Of a DNA stretch of 64,000 nucleotides, positions 18,825 to 27,871 are shown piece by piece. Below the pieces are notes generated by a model. It saw nothing but the letters and a program-made list of their open reading frames with translations, was not told the DNA's origin and did no database searches. The position numbers and the translations under genes were made by a program. The stretch lies in the NCBI RefSeq assembly GCF_002760615.1, contig NZ_AWWI01000027.1, positions 1-64,000 of the forward strand. Reading direction: 5' to 3'. Source of the stretch: Puniceibacterium antarcticum (GTDB taxonomy: Bacteria > Pseudomonadota > Alphaproteobacteria > Rhodobacterales > Rhodobacteraceae). Within the stretch, counting starts at the first letter, position 1. Each line of letters begins with the position of its first letter.

Positions 18825-20699
18825 TCAGACGAAGGCTTCCTGAGCCTGTTGCGTCTCTGGGCTGCGTTCGACCCAACGGGCGATGACGGCCTGGGCCCCC
18901 AATTCGTCATGGCTGGCTATGGCTTTGCTCAGACTGCTCAGCGCATTGGCCATTTCGAGCTCTGACAGGAAACCTTCTTGCGCACGCAATATCTTGGCAT
19001 GAGGTGTGGTCAGCATATCGGAGGAAATCAGCAGTTCTTCGTGCAGCTTTTCGCCCGGGCGCAGGCCAGTGATCCGGATTTCTATATCACCGTCCGGCGT
19101 TTCAGCGTCCTTTACGGAATAGCCGGCACCTTCGATCATCTGGCGGGCCAGCTTGGCAATTTGCACAGGTTCCCCCATATCGAGCACAAACACATCGCCG
19201 CCCCTGGCAAAGGAGCCGGCAAGCAGGACGAGGCGCGCTGCCTCGGAAATGGTCATGAAATAGCGGGTCACGGCGCTGTGTGTCAGAGTTACCGGACCTC
19301 CTCGGGCGATCTGTTCTTCGAAGAGCGGAACGACCGATCCCGAGGACTGAAGCACATTGCCAAAGCGCACCATGGAAAACCGCGTTCCGAAAGAGCGGGT
19401 CGCCAGATCCTGAATCACGAGTTCAGCCAAGCGCTTGGAGGCACCCATCACGTTGGTGGGACGCACGGCCTTGTCAGAGGAGATCAGGATAAACCGTTCC
19501 ACCCCGGTATCGCGCGCGGCATCGGCCAGGATCTTTGTGCCGATGACATTGTTGCGCAGGCCAGAGATGGCGTTGCATTCGACAAGAGGCACGTGCTTGT
19601 AAGCAGCGGCATGTAGGACGACATCTATGTCATGGGCTGACAGGACCCGACGCATCTCAGGAGCGTCGGTGACAGAGCCAAGAACTGACACGATCTGAAC
19701 GCTGTTTTTCAGCTCGCTCATCTCTTTTACGATATTGTAAAGGGCGAGTTCCGAGTGATCGAGCAACACGATGCACTTTGGTTGAGAGTTGATCAGCTGA
19801 CGGCAGAGTTCTGACCCGATGGATCCGCCCGCGCCGGTGATCAGAACGCGGCGACCAGAGTAAGCATGGCTGACGGCGGGCAGTTCGAAGTCGAGCCGTT
19901 CGCGGCCCAGAAGATCTTTGAGCGGTACCTGCAGAACCTTTTTGCGCAGGTCTCCCTCGCTGACCAGCTCGGCAAAAGAGGGAAGCGCCTGAACCTCGCA
20001 GCCAATTTCGCGCAGGCGGTGGGCGATGCGTCCCTGGCTCGCTTGGCTGATCGACGGCATCGCCAGAACCACGCGGTCAATCTTGCGCTCTATTATAAGC
20101 TCCCTGATCTTTGCCGGGGAGTGGACCTGCAGACCGGCGATCCGCAGACTTTGTAGCGTGGGGTTGTCGTCAATGAATCCGACGGTTTGGATTGCGTTAT
20201 CGGTGCGCAATGCTGCGACCAGCTGCTGACCGGTTTGGCCCGCGCCGTAGATCAAAACCCGCATCCGGGTTTGACCGTGGCGGTAGATCGTCATCACGCT
20301 ATAGCGCAGGGCGACCCGCCAGGTGGCGACCAGAAAAAGGAACAGCAGTGCGAAAATGAAGAATACCTCAAGTGGAATCTTCGGCGCGATCAAGCCGTTC
20401 AGCGCCACGCCGATCAGGGCGACGCTCCCGGAAAGCGTCGCGCTCATTAGGATGCAGCGCATTTCATAGGCGTTCAGCTTGATCTGCGGCAAGCCCATAT
20501 AATAGGAGAGGCCCAGCATAGCGATAAGCATCGCGCCGAACTCCGGCGCGCAGGCGATCAGAAGGGCCATGTCTACGTTGACCTGGGCGTTCAACATCAT
20601 TGCCGCGCACAATGCGACAACCAAGGTTAAGGCGTCGATGGCTAAAAAAAGAAACTGTTTCTGGGCCGGAGTAAGTGCGGTAGCAATCTTGTAGAGCAT
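18825..20699 (-). CDS. FlaA1/CapD-type membrane nucleoside-diphosphate-sugar 4,6-dehydratase
   Basis: The 624-residue protein has four N-terminal transmembrane helices (within about residues 15-130). A first Rossmann region carries VLIYGAGQTGQQLV near 148, and a second, catalytic short-chain dehydratase domain carries VLITGAGGSIGSELC. The active-site segment is SSDKAVRPTNVMGASKR, where Met replaces the usual catalytic Tyr, as in the long WbpM-like group. GLRPGEKLHEELL is near the end. It is expected to make a 4-keto-6-deoxy sugar nucleotide for surface polysaccharide. No glycan cluster adjoins it. Confidence 0.9.
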   Translation of the reverse strand: MLYKIATALTPAQKQFLFLAIDALTLVVALCAAMMLNAQVNVDMALLIACAPEFGAMLIAMLGLSYYMGLPQIKLNAYEMRCILMSATLSGSVALIGVALNGLIAPKIPLEVFFIFALLFLFLVATWRVALRYSVMTIYRHGQTRMRVLIYGAGQTGQQLVAALRTDNAIQTVGFIDDNPTLQSLRIAGLQVHSPAKIRELIIERKIDRVVLAMPSISQASQGRIAHRLREIGCEVQALPSFAELVSEGDLRKKVLQVPLKDLLGRERLDFELPAVSHAYSGRRVLITGAGGSIGSELCRQLINSQPKCIVLLDHSELALYNIVKEMSELKNSVQIVSVLGSVTDAPEMRRVLSAHDIDVVLHAAAYKHVPLVECNAISGLRNNVIGTKILADAARDTGVERFILISSDKAVRPTNVMGASKRLAELVIQDLATRSFGTRFSMVRFGNVLQSSGSVVPLFEEQIARGGPVTLTHSAVTRYFMTISEAARLVLLAGSFARGGDVFVLDMGEPVQIAKLARQMIEGAGYSVKDAETPDGDIEIRITGLRPGEKLHEELLISSDMLTTPHAKILRAQEGFLSELEMANALSSLSKAIASHDELGAQAVIARWVERSPETQQAQEAFV

Positions 20700-21174
20700 T
20701 AAAGATTTACCCCCCCGCTGCCAACGCACCAACCATACACGCCCCTTGAAAAAGAGCTTGTGCCACAGGCTAAAGGCTTTTCTTCAGAAACCTGACCCCT
20801 TCTCACATTCGCAGAGTTCCGTTAAAAAAGTTCTAATTTTTAGGTTTTGGCTGATTCAGGGGGCACCTAAGGCGCGCTCTTTGCTTGAAATTCATCGTCT
20901 AAAACTCTCCTGCTAAAACGAAGTGCAAATTCCCGGGATCTCTTGGGCTGGTGTTCGATCCGGATGACTCCAACAAGATGCGTCCAGATCGGGGTCCTGC
21001 TGGCGGACACGTCGGCCGGATATCTTGTAGGAATCTACAGCGTCTGTTCTTAACACGCTGACCGGAAGGGAGCGCACGACCCTCTTTCGCCTTGCTCACG
21101 GCTGCGGTATGCAGCGCGCAAGCTGCGTCCACATTCCTTGCGGGCGACGGGATAGATATGGGAAGGAGCCACTT
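20700..21174. other. Non-coding region between dehydratase and asd
   Basis: About 475 bp without a supportable gene. It holds a C-rich tract at 20711-20716 just before the dehydratase start, an AT-rich patch at 20820-20850, and presumably the asd promoter. GGAAGGAG precedes the asd ATG. No riboswitch or repeat family was recognised. Confidence 0.45.
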
Positions 21175-22197
21175 ATGGGCTACAAAGTCGTTGTTGTCGG
21201 CGCCACGGGGAACGTGGGCCGTGAAATGCTAAACATCTTGGCGGAGCGTGAGTTTCCAGTCGACGAAATCGTTGCGCTTGCCAGCCGTCGCTCACTTGGT
21301 ACCGAGGTGAGCTTTGGCGATCGCACGCTCAAGACGCAGGATCTGGATACCTTCGATTTTACCGGTTGGGATATGGCACTGTTCGCCATCGGGTCGGATG
21401 CGACAAAGAAATATGCGCCCATAGCTGCAAAGGCCGGCTGCGTCGTGATCGATAACTCCTCGCTTTACCGCTACGATCCGGACGTTCCCCTGATTGTTCC
21501 TGAAGTGAACCCCGATGCGATCTTTGGCTATTCTAAGAAGAACATCATCGCGAACCCCAACTGCTCGACCGCGCAGCTGGTTGTTGCGCTCAAGCCGCTG
21601 CATGACCGCGCCAAGATCAAACGCGTTGTGGTGTCGACCTACCAGTCAGTGTCAGGTGCCGGCAAAGAGGGCATGGACGAGCTTTGGAACCAGACCAAGG
21701 CAATCTACAACCCGACCGACGATGTCCCGCCCAAGAAATTCACCAAGCAGATTGCGTTCAACGTCATTCCGCATATCGATGTCTTCCTCGACGATGGATC
21801 GACCAAGGAAGAGTGGAAGATGGTTGCCGAGACCAAGAAGATCATAGACCCGTCGATCAAGCTGACCGCGACCTGCGTGCGTGTGCCTGTTTTCGTCGGC
21901 CATGGTGAAGCGGTGAACATTGAAACCGAAGAATTTCTGGACGAACATGAAGCCCGTGACATCCTGCGCGAAGCGCCGGGGATCATGGTGGTCGATAAGC
22001 GCGAAGACGGCGGTTACGTAACGCCGGTAGAGTGCGCCGGTGATTTTGCGACGTTTATCAGCCGGATCCGTCAGGATTCTACCATCGACAACGGCCTGAG
22101 CTTCTGGTGCGTGTCGGATAACCTGCGCAAGGGCGCGGCCCTGAATGCGGTGCAGATTGCTGAGACACTGGGCAATCGCGTCCTGAAAAAGGGCTGA
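21175..22197 (+). CDS. asd: Aspartate-semialdehyde dehydrogenase
   Basis: The 340-residue enzyme starts with the NADP motif VVVVGATGNVGREML. The catalytic Cys is in IIANPNCSTAQLVVALKPL, and STYQSVSGAGKEGMDEL follows. Later come CVRVPVFVGHGEAVNIE (the substrate and His region) and SFWCVSDNLRKGAALNAVQIAE. It reduces aspartyl phosphate for lysine, threonine, methionine and diaminopimelate. The ATG at 21175 has GGAAGGAG eight bases upstream. A terminator hairpin follows at 22241. Confidence 0.97.
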   Translation: MGYKVVVVGATGNVGREMLNILAEREFPVDEIVALASRRSLGTEVSFGDRTLKTQDLDTFDFTGWDMALFAIGSDATKKYAPIAAKAGCVVIDNSSLYRYDPDVPLIVPEVNPDAIFGYSKKNIIANPNCSTAQLVVALKPLHDRAKIKRVVVSTYQSVSGAGKEGMDELWNQTKAIYNPTDDVPPKKFTKQIAFNVIPHIDVFLDDGSTKEEWKMVAETKKIIDPSIKLTATCVRVPVFVGHGEAVNIETEEFLDEHEARDILREAPGIMVVDKREDGGYVTPVECAGDFATFISRIRQDSTIDNGLSFWCVSDNLRKGAALNAVQIAETLGNRVLKKG

Positions 22198-22240
22198 TCC
22201 ATCAGCTTTGGCCGAAGTTGACTTAGCTAAATCGACTGAT

Positions 22241-22274
22241 AACGGGTCGTCTTCGGGTGGCCCGTTTTCGTTTG
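22241..22274 (+). terminator. Terminator after asd
   Basis: The stem AACGGG/CCCGTT encloses a short loop and is followed by a T-rich tail (TTTTCGTTTG). It lies 44 bp after the asd stop. Confidence 0.65.
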
Positions 22275-22418
22275 AAGCACTCTGAAGCAGGAGTTTCGAA
22301 TTTAAAAAATCTTTGGAGCTATAGGCGAAATATGAACGCCAAGCCAAAATCCTGTCAGATTTCAGCCCAATTTCTATCTTAGAAAGAGAGCGTACACAGT
22401 TCAGATAGGCATCTTTCC

Positions 22419-22748
22419 ATGCAGACCTTTGCTCAGCAGCAATCTACCATTACCTTCGTTTCCACGCCACACTTCGCTCTTGATTGCGAAACCGCAGCGC
22501 TTTTGCGCAGGTTTCTGCTGCCGATTTTTGAAAAGGCAAAAGTCTGGGAAGAGCTGCGTCAGGATCTTCTGACCAAGGGCTACGAAATCGCCTTTCGCGA
22601 TGATCTTCTGGTGTTATGCAATCTGGATACGCCTCAGATCTTGCGCGTCGGCAGCCTGCTCAGCGCGTCCTTGCACAGCCGTATCGAACGGCTTGGTCGC
22701 GCGCAGGCCTCTGCGCACCGTAAAGGTGGCGTAGACATGCGTTTCTAA
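22419..22748 (+). CDS. Hypothetical protein, 109 aa
   Basis: This small soluble protein was not recognised. The middle is mainly helical (ETAALLRRFLLPIFEKAKVWEE cut by charged residues), followed by GYEIAFRDDLLVLCNLDTPQIL and a basic C-terminus. No signal peptide is present. It ends one base before the stop of the convergent carbonic anhydrase. The sequence before the ATG lacks a strong Shine-Dalgarno motif, and the AT-rich leader at 22300-22400 may be its promoter. Confidence 0.6.
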   Translation: MQTFAQQQSTITFVSTPHFALDCETAALLRRFLLPIFEKAKVWEELRQDLLTKGYEIAFRDDLLVLCNLDTPQILRVGSLLSASLHSRIERLGRAQASAHRKGGVDMRF

Positions 22749-22749
22749 C

Positions 22750-23418
22750 TCAGCCCGCCGCACCCTGGCCGACCGGAGCGAACAGCCCGGTCTTCGGGTC
22801 GAACCATTCCAGCCCGCCTTCGCCAATCTCGTGCCAGAGGCCGTGCAGGGTCAGTCCCTCGGCCTCGACCGCCTCGCGCACGAAAGGGAAGGTCATGAGG
22901 TTTTCGAGCGAGACCAGCACCGCTTCTTTTTCGAGCAGGCGCATGCGTGTCTCGGCGTCCGGTTCATCTTTGACCCGTTCATAGCCCGGGCGCAGCAGGT
23001 CCATCCAGCGGCCGACAAAGCTTGAGGTTTCTTCCAGATGCGGGGCTTCGCCCGAGCACATCTGCATGCAGCCCTGCACGCCGCCGCAGTTGGAATGGCC
23101 CAACACGACCAGATGCGACACCTTCAGTGCCACCACAGCATATTCAACTGCGGCCGAGGTCCCGTGCTGGGCGCCGTCGGGCTCGTAAGGGGGCACGAGG
23201 TTGGCGATGTTGCGGTGGATAAAGAATTCGCCCTGATCTGCCCCGAAAATAGAGGTTACATGCACCCGTGAATCGCAGCATGAAATGATCATGGCACGGG
23301 GGCGCTGGCCTTCGGTTGCCAAGCGTTTGTACCAAGCGCGGTTCTCGGTATACGTCGTTGCCTTCCAACCGTTGTAGCGCTGCAGCAGATAGGCGGGCAG
23401 GGGTTTTGCACTGAGCAT
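22750..23418 (-). CDS. Beta-class carbonic anhydrase
   Basis: The 222-residue enzyme has all zinc ligands: Cys and Asp-Arg in ISCCDSRVHVTSIFG, His in VVLGHSNCGGVQG and Cys in the same motif. FIHRNIANLVPP is also typical. It interconverts CO2 and bicarbonate in the cytoplasm, supplying enzymes such as carbamoyl-phosphate synthase and acetyl-CoA carboxylase. The ATG at 23418 has GAGGA about ten bases upstream. A GTG at 23448 would add ten acidic residues and is less likely. Confidence 0.93.
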   Translation of the reverse strand: MLSAKPLPAYLLQRYNGWKATTYTENRAWYKRLATEGQRPRAMIISCCDSRVHVTSIFGADQGEFFIHRNIANLVPPYEPDGAQHGTSAAVEYAVVALKVSHLVVLGHSNCGGVQGCMQMCSGEAPHLEETSSFVGRWMDLLRPGYERVKDEPDAETRMRLLEKEAVLVSLENLMTFPFVREAVEAEGLTLHGLWHEIGEGGLEWFDPKTGLFAPVGQGAAG

Positions 23419-23565
23419 GGCGTCTTCGTCCTCTGTGTCTTCCTGCACTCAACTATGCGGGATTCGAAGGGAATTCGAGAGACATTCTGACAGGATCTAA
23501 ACCTTTTGAGAACTGCTGGCGGGCTAGCGTGATGACCGCCGTGGGGGCGTGGGACAAGGGATTAG

Positions 23566-23949
23566 ATGGTGGAAGAAATAATGGTGCTTGCACCAAAGGA
23601 GAACGCAGGTCTGGATCCAGACCGGCTTGAAGCACTGTATTCGCAGCTTGGCCCAAGTGCCGCCGAAGATGTTGTTTGCCGCGCAATGGAAGAACTTGCC
23701 TTGCGCCTTGCTCATATCGACCGGCTGTTTCACGAGCACGCCTGGGGCGATATGCGCAAGAACACCCGGGCTCTTGTCGCCATTGCGGATCAGATCGGGA
23801 TGACAGGGCTTGCCTGTGTCGGTGGCCATGTGATCAGTTGTATCGACGATGTTGACCACATTGCCCTTGCCGCCACATTGGCGCGGTTGAACCGACTGGG
23901 CGAAGGGTCGTTGACTGCTATCTGGGATCTTCAGGATCTTTCGATCTGA
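23566..23949 (+). CDS. Hypothetical protein, possible degenerate HPt-like domain
   Basis: This 127-residue all-helical protein has no signal peptide or membrane segment. Its middle, from LAHIDRLFHEHAWGDMRKNT to IADQIGMTGLACVGGHV, is spaced like a histidine phosphotransfer domain, but Asn-Thr stands where the phospho-His would be. This is a fold guess only. An in-frame ATG at 23581 is an alternative start. It stands alone between carbonic anhydrase and the peptidase operon. Confidence 0.65.
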   Translation: MVEEIMVLAPKENAGLDPDRLEALYSQLGPSAAEDVVCRAMEELALRLAHIDRLFHEHAWGDMRKNTRALVAIADQIGMTGLACVGGHVISCIDDVDHIALAATLARLNRLGEGSLTAIWDLQDLSI

Positions 23950-24011
23950 CCCCCTTGCGGGCACCGGCTGTCTGGCTAGGTTAGGGCCGATTGCCACGAA
24001 AGGGTGCCTCC

Positions 24012-25397
24012 ATGTCGTTTGTCTTTGCCTCCCCCGATGCCCGGGCCCTGCCGCTGCATATTCTGGAGCCGGATGACCTCGCGCTCTGGACCGCGCAGCA
24101 ATCCGATTTTGTCCGTGCCTGGGTCGAAGCGAGCAGCTTCAAGGGTGCTCTTTGCTCTGCCCTGATGGTGCCTGGAGCGGATGGCGCCCCGGAGTGCGCG
24201 CTTGCGGGATACGGCACAGCGAAACAGCGCGCGCGCACCCGTTTTGCACTGGCGGGTGCCATGGCACATCTGGCCCCCGGAACCTACCGTATTGCCGAAG
24301 GATTGCCGCCCGAGGATGCCGCGACAGAGGCACTGGGATGGCTGTTGAGCAGCTATGGCTTTTCCCGCTATCACGGCGCGGCACCAGACCTTCCTATGCT
24401 GGTGGCTCCCGAAGGCGTGGATGCGGCGCGGATCGAGATCCTCGCACAGTCTGAGGCACTGACCCGCGATCTGATCAACACCCCGGCGTCGGATATGGGG
24501 CCGATCGCGCTGGAGCAGGCCGCGCGCAATCTCGCGGATGAATTCGGTGCGCGGATCGAGGTGACGGCAGGCGATGCTTTGCTGGACGCCAACTTTCCGA
24601 TGATCCACGCGGTGGGTCGCGCTGCGGCAGAGGCACCGCGGCTGATCGACATGCGCTGGGGGGCCAGCGGCCCGACGCTGACGCTGGTGGGCAAGGGCGT
24701 CTGTTTCGACACGGGCGGGTTGAACATCAAGCCGGGTAGTTCCATGGGCCTGATGAAAAAGGACATGGGCGGCGCGGCCAATGTGCTGGGCCTTGCACGG
24801 ATGATCATGGCGCTGGGACTGAATCTGCAGCTGCGGGTGCTTATCCCTGCCGTGGAAAACAGCATTTCAGCCAGCAGTATGCGCCCGCAGGACATCCTGA
24901 CCTCGCGCAAGGGGTTGACGGTTGAGATCAACAACACCGATGCCGAAGGCCGACTGGTGCTGGCGGATGCGCTGGCGCTGGCGGATGAGGAAAAGCCGGA
25001 TCTGGTGATTTCGATGGCGACACTGACCGGATCGGCGCGCGTGGCTGTCGGGCCGGACCTTGCACCGTTCTACGTGGATGAGGATGCGATTGCCGATGCG
25101 TTGTCGCAGGCGGGTCGGCGCATGGCTGACCCGCTCTGGCGGATGCCATTCTGGGAGCCCTACGAGGCGATGATCGAACCGGGGATCGCCGATCTGGACA
25201 ATGCCCCTGCAGGATCTTTCGCAGGGTCGATCACAGCGGCACTCTTCCTGCGCCGTTTTGTGACCGAAACGCCGTCCTATGTGCATTTCGACATATACGG
25301 CTGGCAACCGGCCCCCGCGCCAGGACGGGCCAAGGGTGGCTTCCTGCAGGGGCCACGTGCCATCCTTGACGCGCTTCCGACGCTGTTGAAACTGTGA
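24012..25397 (+). CDS. M17 leucyl aminopeptidase-family peptidase
   Basis: The 461-residue protein carries the M17 catalytic core in its C-terminal half: GKGVCFDTGGLNIKPG and MKKDMGGAANVLG (metal and Lys residues), then the signature NNTDAEGRLVLADAL. The N-terminal domain is divergent, as in PepB-like or short PepA homologues. It is expected to remove N-terminal residues from peptides using two metal ions. The stop overlaps the next start by GTGA, so it is coupled to an NlpC/P60 gene. The ATG at 24012 was preferred over 23991 by homology. Confidence 0.92.
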   Translation: MSFVFASPDARALPLHILEPDDLALWTAQQSDFVRAWVEASSFKGALCSALMVPGADGAPECALAGYGTAKQRARTRFALAGAMAHLAPGTYRIAEGLPPEDAATEALGWLLSSYGFSRYHGAAPDLPMLVAPEGVDAARIEILAQSEALTRDLINTPASDMGPIALEQAARNLADEFGARIEVTAGDALLDANFPMIHAVGRAAAEAPRLIDMRWGASGPTLTLVGKGVCFDTGGLNIKPGSSMGLMKKDMGGAANVLGLARMIMALGLNLQLRVLIPAVENSISASSMRPQDILTSRKGLTVEINNTDAEGRLVLADALALADEEKPDLVISMATLTGSARVAVGPDLAPFYVDEDAIADALSQAGRRMADPLWRMPFWEPYEAMIEPGIADLDNAPAGSFAGSITAALFLRRFVTETPSYVHFDIYGWQPAPAPGRAKGGFLQGPRAILDALPTLLKL

Positions 25398-26260
25398 GCG
25401 ACCGTCGTCTTACCCCTGCCAACAGCCGTGTCGCGGCAGATTACCTGCGCGGCACGGTGGAGGCGCCCCATTATGTGGCAGGCGTGCCGCGCATGGTTGA
25501 CGACGGCGTTGTTGACTTGCTGCGAGCACCGGGTGGCGCGCGGGACCGACAGGTACTGATGGGGGCTGCGGTCACGGTCTATGAGAATCACGACGGCTGG
25601 TCCTTTGTGCAAGCAGAGGCGGATGAGTACGTAGGTTATGTGCCAGAGGATGCGCTGGGCCAGCCGCTGGAGGCCACACATCGCGTCGCGGCACGCGCGA
25701 CACATGTCTACAGCACCCCTGACTTCAAGGCGCCCGAGCTTCTGACGCTGAGCTATGGCGCACGGATTTCGGTGCTGCGCAACACCTTGGGGTTCGAGCC
25801 GGACCGGCCCGAGCGCTTTGTGCAGACCTCGCAGGGATTTGTGCCGCTGGCGCATCTTGTGCCGGTGGACCAAAGTGCGACCGATCCCGTGGCCGAGGCG
25901 GAAAAACTGTTGGGGACGCCGTATCTGTGGGGCGGCAACAGCGCCTTTGGCATCGACTGTTCCGGTCTGGTGCAGGGGGCGCTGGGCGCTTGCGGGGTGC
26001 GTTGTCCGGGCGACAGTGACCTGCAGGAACAGGTGTTGGGCCGCACCCTGCCGCAGGGGACCCTGCCGCAGCGCGGGGATCTGCTGTTCTGGAAAGGGCA
26101 TGTGGCCTGGGTCGCCGGGCCAGACATGCTGCTGCACGCCAATGCTTATTCCATGTCCGTGACGTTTGAGCCTCTGCGTGAGGCGGTGGCACGGATCGAA
26201 ACCCAGGGCGACGGGCCCGTGACCCGCCATGCCCGCCTGATAGAGGAAGCTTTCATATGA
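25394..26260 (+). CDS. NlpC/P60 cysteine peptidase with SH3-like domains
   Basis: The 288-residue protein has no signal peptide. Two SH3b-like stretches (about 50-90 and 100-155, with DGWSFVQAEADEYVGYVPED and YGARISVLRN) precede the NlpC/P60 domain. The catalytic Cys189 is in FGIDCSGLVQ, His236 in LFWKGHVAWV, and a polar third residue is near His248. The layout resembles YkfC-type enzymes that cleave gamma-D-Glu-diamino-acid peptides in the cytoplasm. The GTG start overlaps the upstream peptidase stop, and its end overlaps the ureohydrolase ATG (ATGA). This supports a role in peptide recycling. Confidence 0.9.
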   Translation: MSDRRLTPANSRVAADYLRGTVEAPHYVAGVPRMVDDGVVDLLRAPGGARDRQVLMGAAVTVYENHDGWSFVQAEADEYVGYVPEDALGQPLEATHRVAARATHVYSTPDFKAPELLTLSYGARISVLRNTLGFEPDRPERFVQTSQGFVPLAHLVPVDQSATDPVAEAEKLLGTPYLWGGNSAFGIDCSGLVQGALGACGVRCPGDSDLQEQVLGRTLPQGTLPQRGDLLFWKGHVAWVAGPDMLLHANAYSMSVTFEPLREAVARIETQGDGPVTRHARLIEEAFI

Positions 26261-27225
26261 CCAGCGATCCATTCTTTCACCCCGTTTCCGGCTTTGACCT
26301 GCCGCGTTTTGCAGGCATTCCGACCTTTATGCGCCTGCCGCATGTTGCGCCGGACCATCCGCGGTTTTCCGAAATAGATGTGGCTCTGGTTGGTGTGCCA
26401 TGGGACAGCGGCACCACCAACCGCCCCGGTCCGCGTCACGGGCCGCGCCAGCTGCGCGATGCCTCGACCATGATCCGGGCCGAACACCCGGTCAGTGGCA
26501 TGCGCCCGTTCGAGGCGATGGCCTGCGCCGATGTGGGCGACGTTGCCCCGAATCCGGCGGATATCCAGGAATCAATGAAGCGGATCACCGCGTTTTACGA
26601 CCAGCTTTTGTCGTCTGATATCATGCCCTTGACGGCTGGGGGCGACCACCTGTCATCGCTGCCGATCCTGCGGTCCTTGGGACGCAAGGCGCCGCTGGGC
26701 ATGATCCATTTCGACAGCCATACCGACCTGTTCAACAGCTATTTCGGCGGCACCATGTTCACCCATGGCACCCCGTTCCGCCGCGCCGTGGAAGAGGGGC
26801 TGCTGGACCCCAAGCGCGTGGTGCAGATCGGTATTCGTGGCACCGCCTATGACACCGAAGACAAGGATTTCGCCAAATCCGTCGGGATCCGCATCATCAC
26901 GATCGAGGAGTTTCACGATCGCGGTGTTGTGGATGTCATGCAGGAAGCGCGTGAAATCGCCGGGGATGCGCCGACCTATGTGAGCTATGACATTGATTTC
27001 GTTGATCCAACTTTTGCCCCTGGCACAGGTACGCCAGAAGTGGGGGGGCCGAATTCTTATCAGGCGCTGCAGGTGGTGCGGGCACTTGAGGGGCTGAACA
27101 TTGTCGGCGCCGATATGGTCGAGGTGTCACCGCCGTTCGATGCCTCTGGCGGGACCGCGTTTCTAGGTGTGTCGATCATGTTCGAGCTGCTGTGCATCAT
27201 GGCCGGGCGCATGTCCGCAGCCTGA
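26257..27225 (+). CDS. Agmatinase/ureohydrolase family protein
   Basis: The 322-residue enzyme has the binuclear manganese site of the arginase fold: His131 in TAGGDHLSSLP, Asp153-His155-Asp157 in IHFDSHTDLF, and Asp245/Asp247 in SYDIDFVDPTFAPGTGTPEVGG. Members hydrolyse agmatine or other guanidino compounds to urea and an amine. A true agmatinase would feed putrescine, which the operon at 44671-52390 handles. The Ser in DSHTD (Ala in E. coli SpeB) and the unusual operon with two peptidases leave the substrate open. Confidence 0.85.
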   Translation: MTSDPFFHPVSGFDLPRFAGIPTFMRLPHVAPDHPRFSEIDVALVGVPWDSGTTNRPGPRHGPRQLRDASTMIRAEHPVSGMRPFEAMACADVGDVAPNPADIQESMKRITAFYDQLLSSDIMPLTAGGDHLSSLPILRSLGRKAPLGMIHFDSHTDLFNSYFGGTMFTHGTPFRRAVEEGLLDPKRVVQIGIRGTAYDTEDKDFAKSVGIRIITIEEFHDRGVVDVMQEAREIAGDAPTYVSYDIDFVDPTFAPGTGTPEVGGPNSYQALQVVRALEGLNIVGADMVEVSPPFDASGGTAFLGVSIMFELLCIMAGRMSAA

Positions 27226-27256
27226 TACGCCGGCCTAACCCCTTGATTCCGCGCGG

Positions 27257-27598
27257 TCAGTCGATCGTGCGGATCAGTTTTCGTTCCAGAACGCGCAGGA
27301 CCATTTTCAGGTCATTTCCGCGTTTCAGCACCTGGCCATCCATCCCCACGACGGAATATTGCCCCTGTTTGCTGCGCAGTTTGGGGCGTTTTTCCACGCG
27401 ATAGAGCGGATTTTCCGCCGCGCGACGGAAAATGGAAAAGACGGCGACCTCTTTCAGGCAGGAAATACCGTAGTCGCGCCATTCCCCGGCGGCGACCATC
27501 TGCCCGTAAAGCCCAAGAATCACAGACAATTCTGTGCGGTGGAAGGCCACCTGTTCGTGCATCTGGGGCGCTATGGGAAAGGGCGTGAGACTGTTCAT
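27257..27598 (-). CDS. DUF2794 family protein
   Basis: The 113-residue protein carries the alphaproteobacterial DUF2794 pattern: FHRTELSVILGLYGQMVAAG, EWRDYGI, AVFSIFRRAAENPLYRVEK, then QYSVVGMDGQVLKRGNDL. Function is unknown. The ATG at 27598 gives the family-like start MNSLTPFP; an alternative upstream start at 27628 adds ten basic residues. A four-unit 11-bp heptamer array lies about 106 bp upstream (27705-27744). Confidence 0.88.
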   Translation of the reverse strand: MNSLTPFPIAPQMHEQVAFHRTELSVILGLYGQMVAAGEWRDYGISCLKEVAVFSIFRRAAENPLYRVEKRPKLRSKQGQYSVVGMDGQVLKRGNDLKMVLRVLERKLIRTID

Positions 27599-27704
27599 TC
27601 CAGCAGAGTCGCGCCGAACGCGTGGCAAATCAAGCCTTTTCCAGATTGGCCCTAAAGGGAGCGTAAAGATGCCCGGCCAATGCCACCAGGAGCGGCAAAA
27701 ACGG

Positions 27705-27744
27705 CATATGGAAGACGTATGGATTTCATATGGAAAGCGTATGG
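27705..27744. promoter_or_regulatory. Array of four 11-bp-spaced heptamers (CRTATGG)
   Basis: CATATGG, CGTATGG, CATATGG and CGTATGG start at 27705, 27716, 27727 and 27738, each separated by four variable bases, so the period is exactly 11 bp. The region lies between divergent DUF2794 and cytochrome c' genes. Same-face direct repeats at 11 bp are typical of OmpR/PhoB-type regulators. A related array sits at 57247-57286 upstream of era. Confidence 0.7.
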
Positions 27745-27871
27745 CTCGGATGCGGGCGGCAGGCTCTTGCGGTTGGAAGGGCCTGCGTTCAAAAGCGCGG
27801 CTTAACCGGGGCGCGATTTAAACGACGCCATGCCGGACCCGTTGAGCAGATACCAAATACAGGATACCCCG

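Noticed and set aside
20700-21174. Attenuator or riboswitch upstream of asd (for example a lysine switch)
   Set aside because: No conserved core, strong hairpin or U tract recognised by eye.
27705-27744. CRISPR array
   Set aside because: Units are 7 bp at 11-bp step, far too short for repeat-spacer structure, and no cas genes are present.
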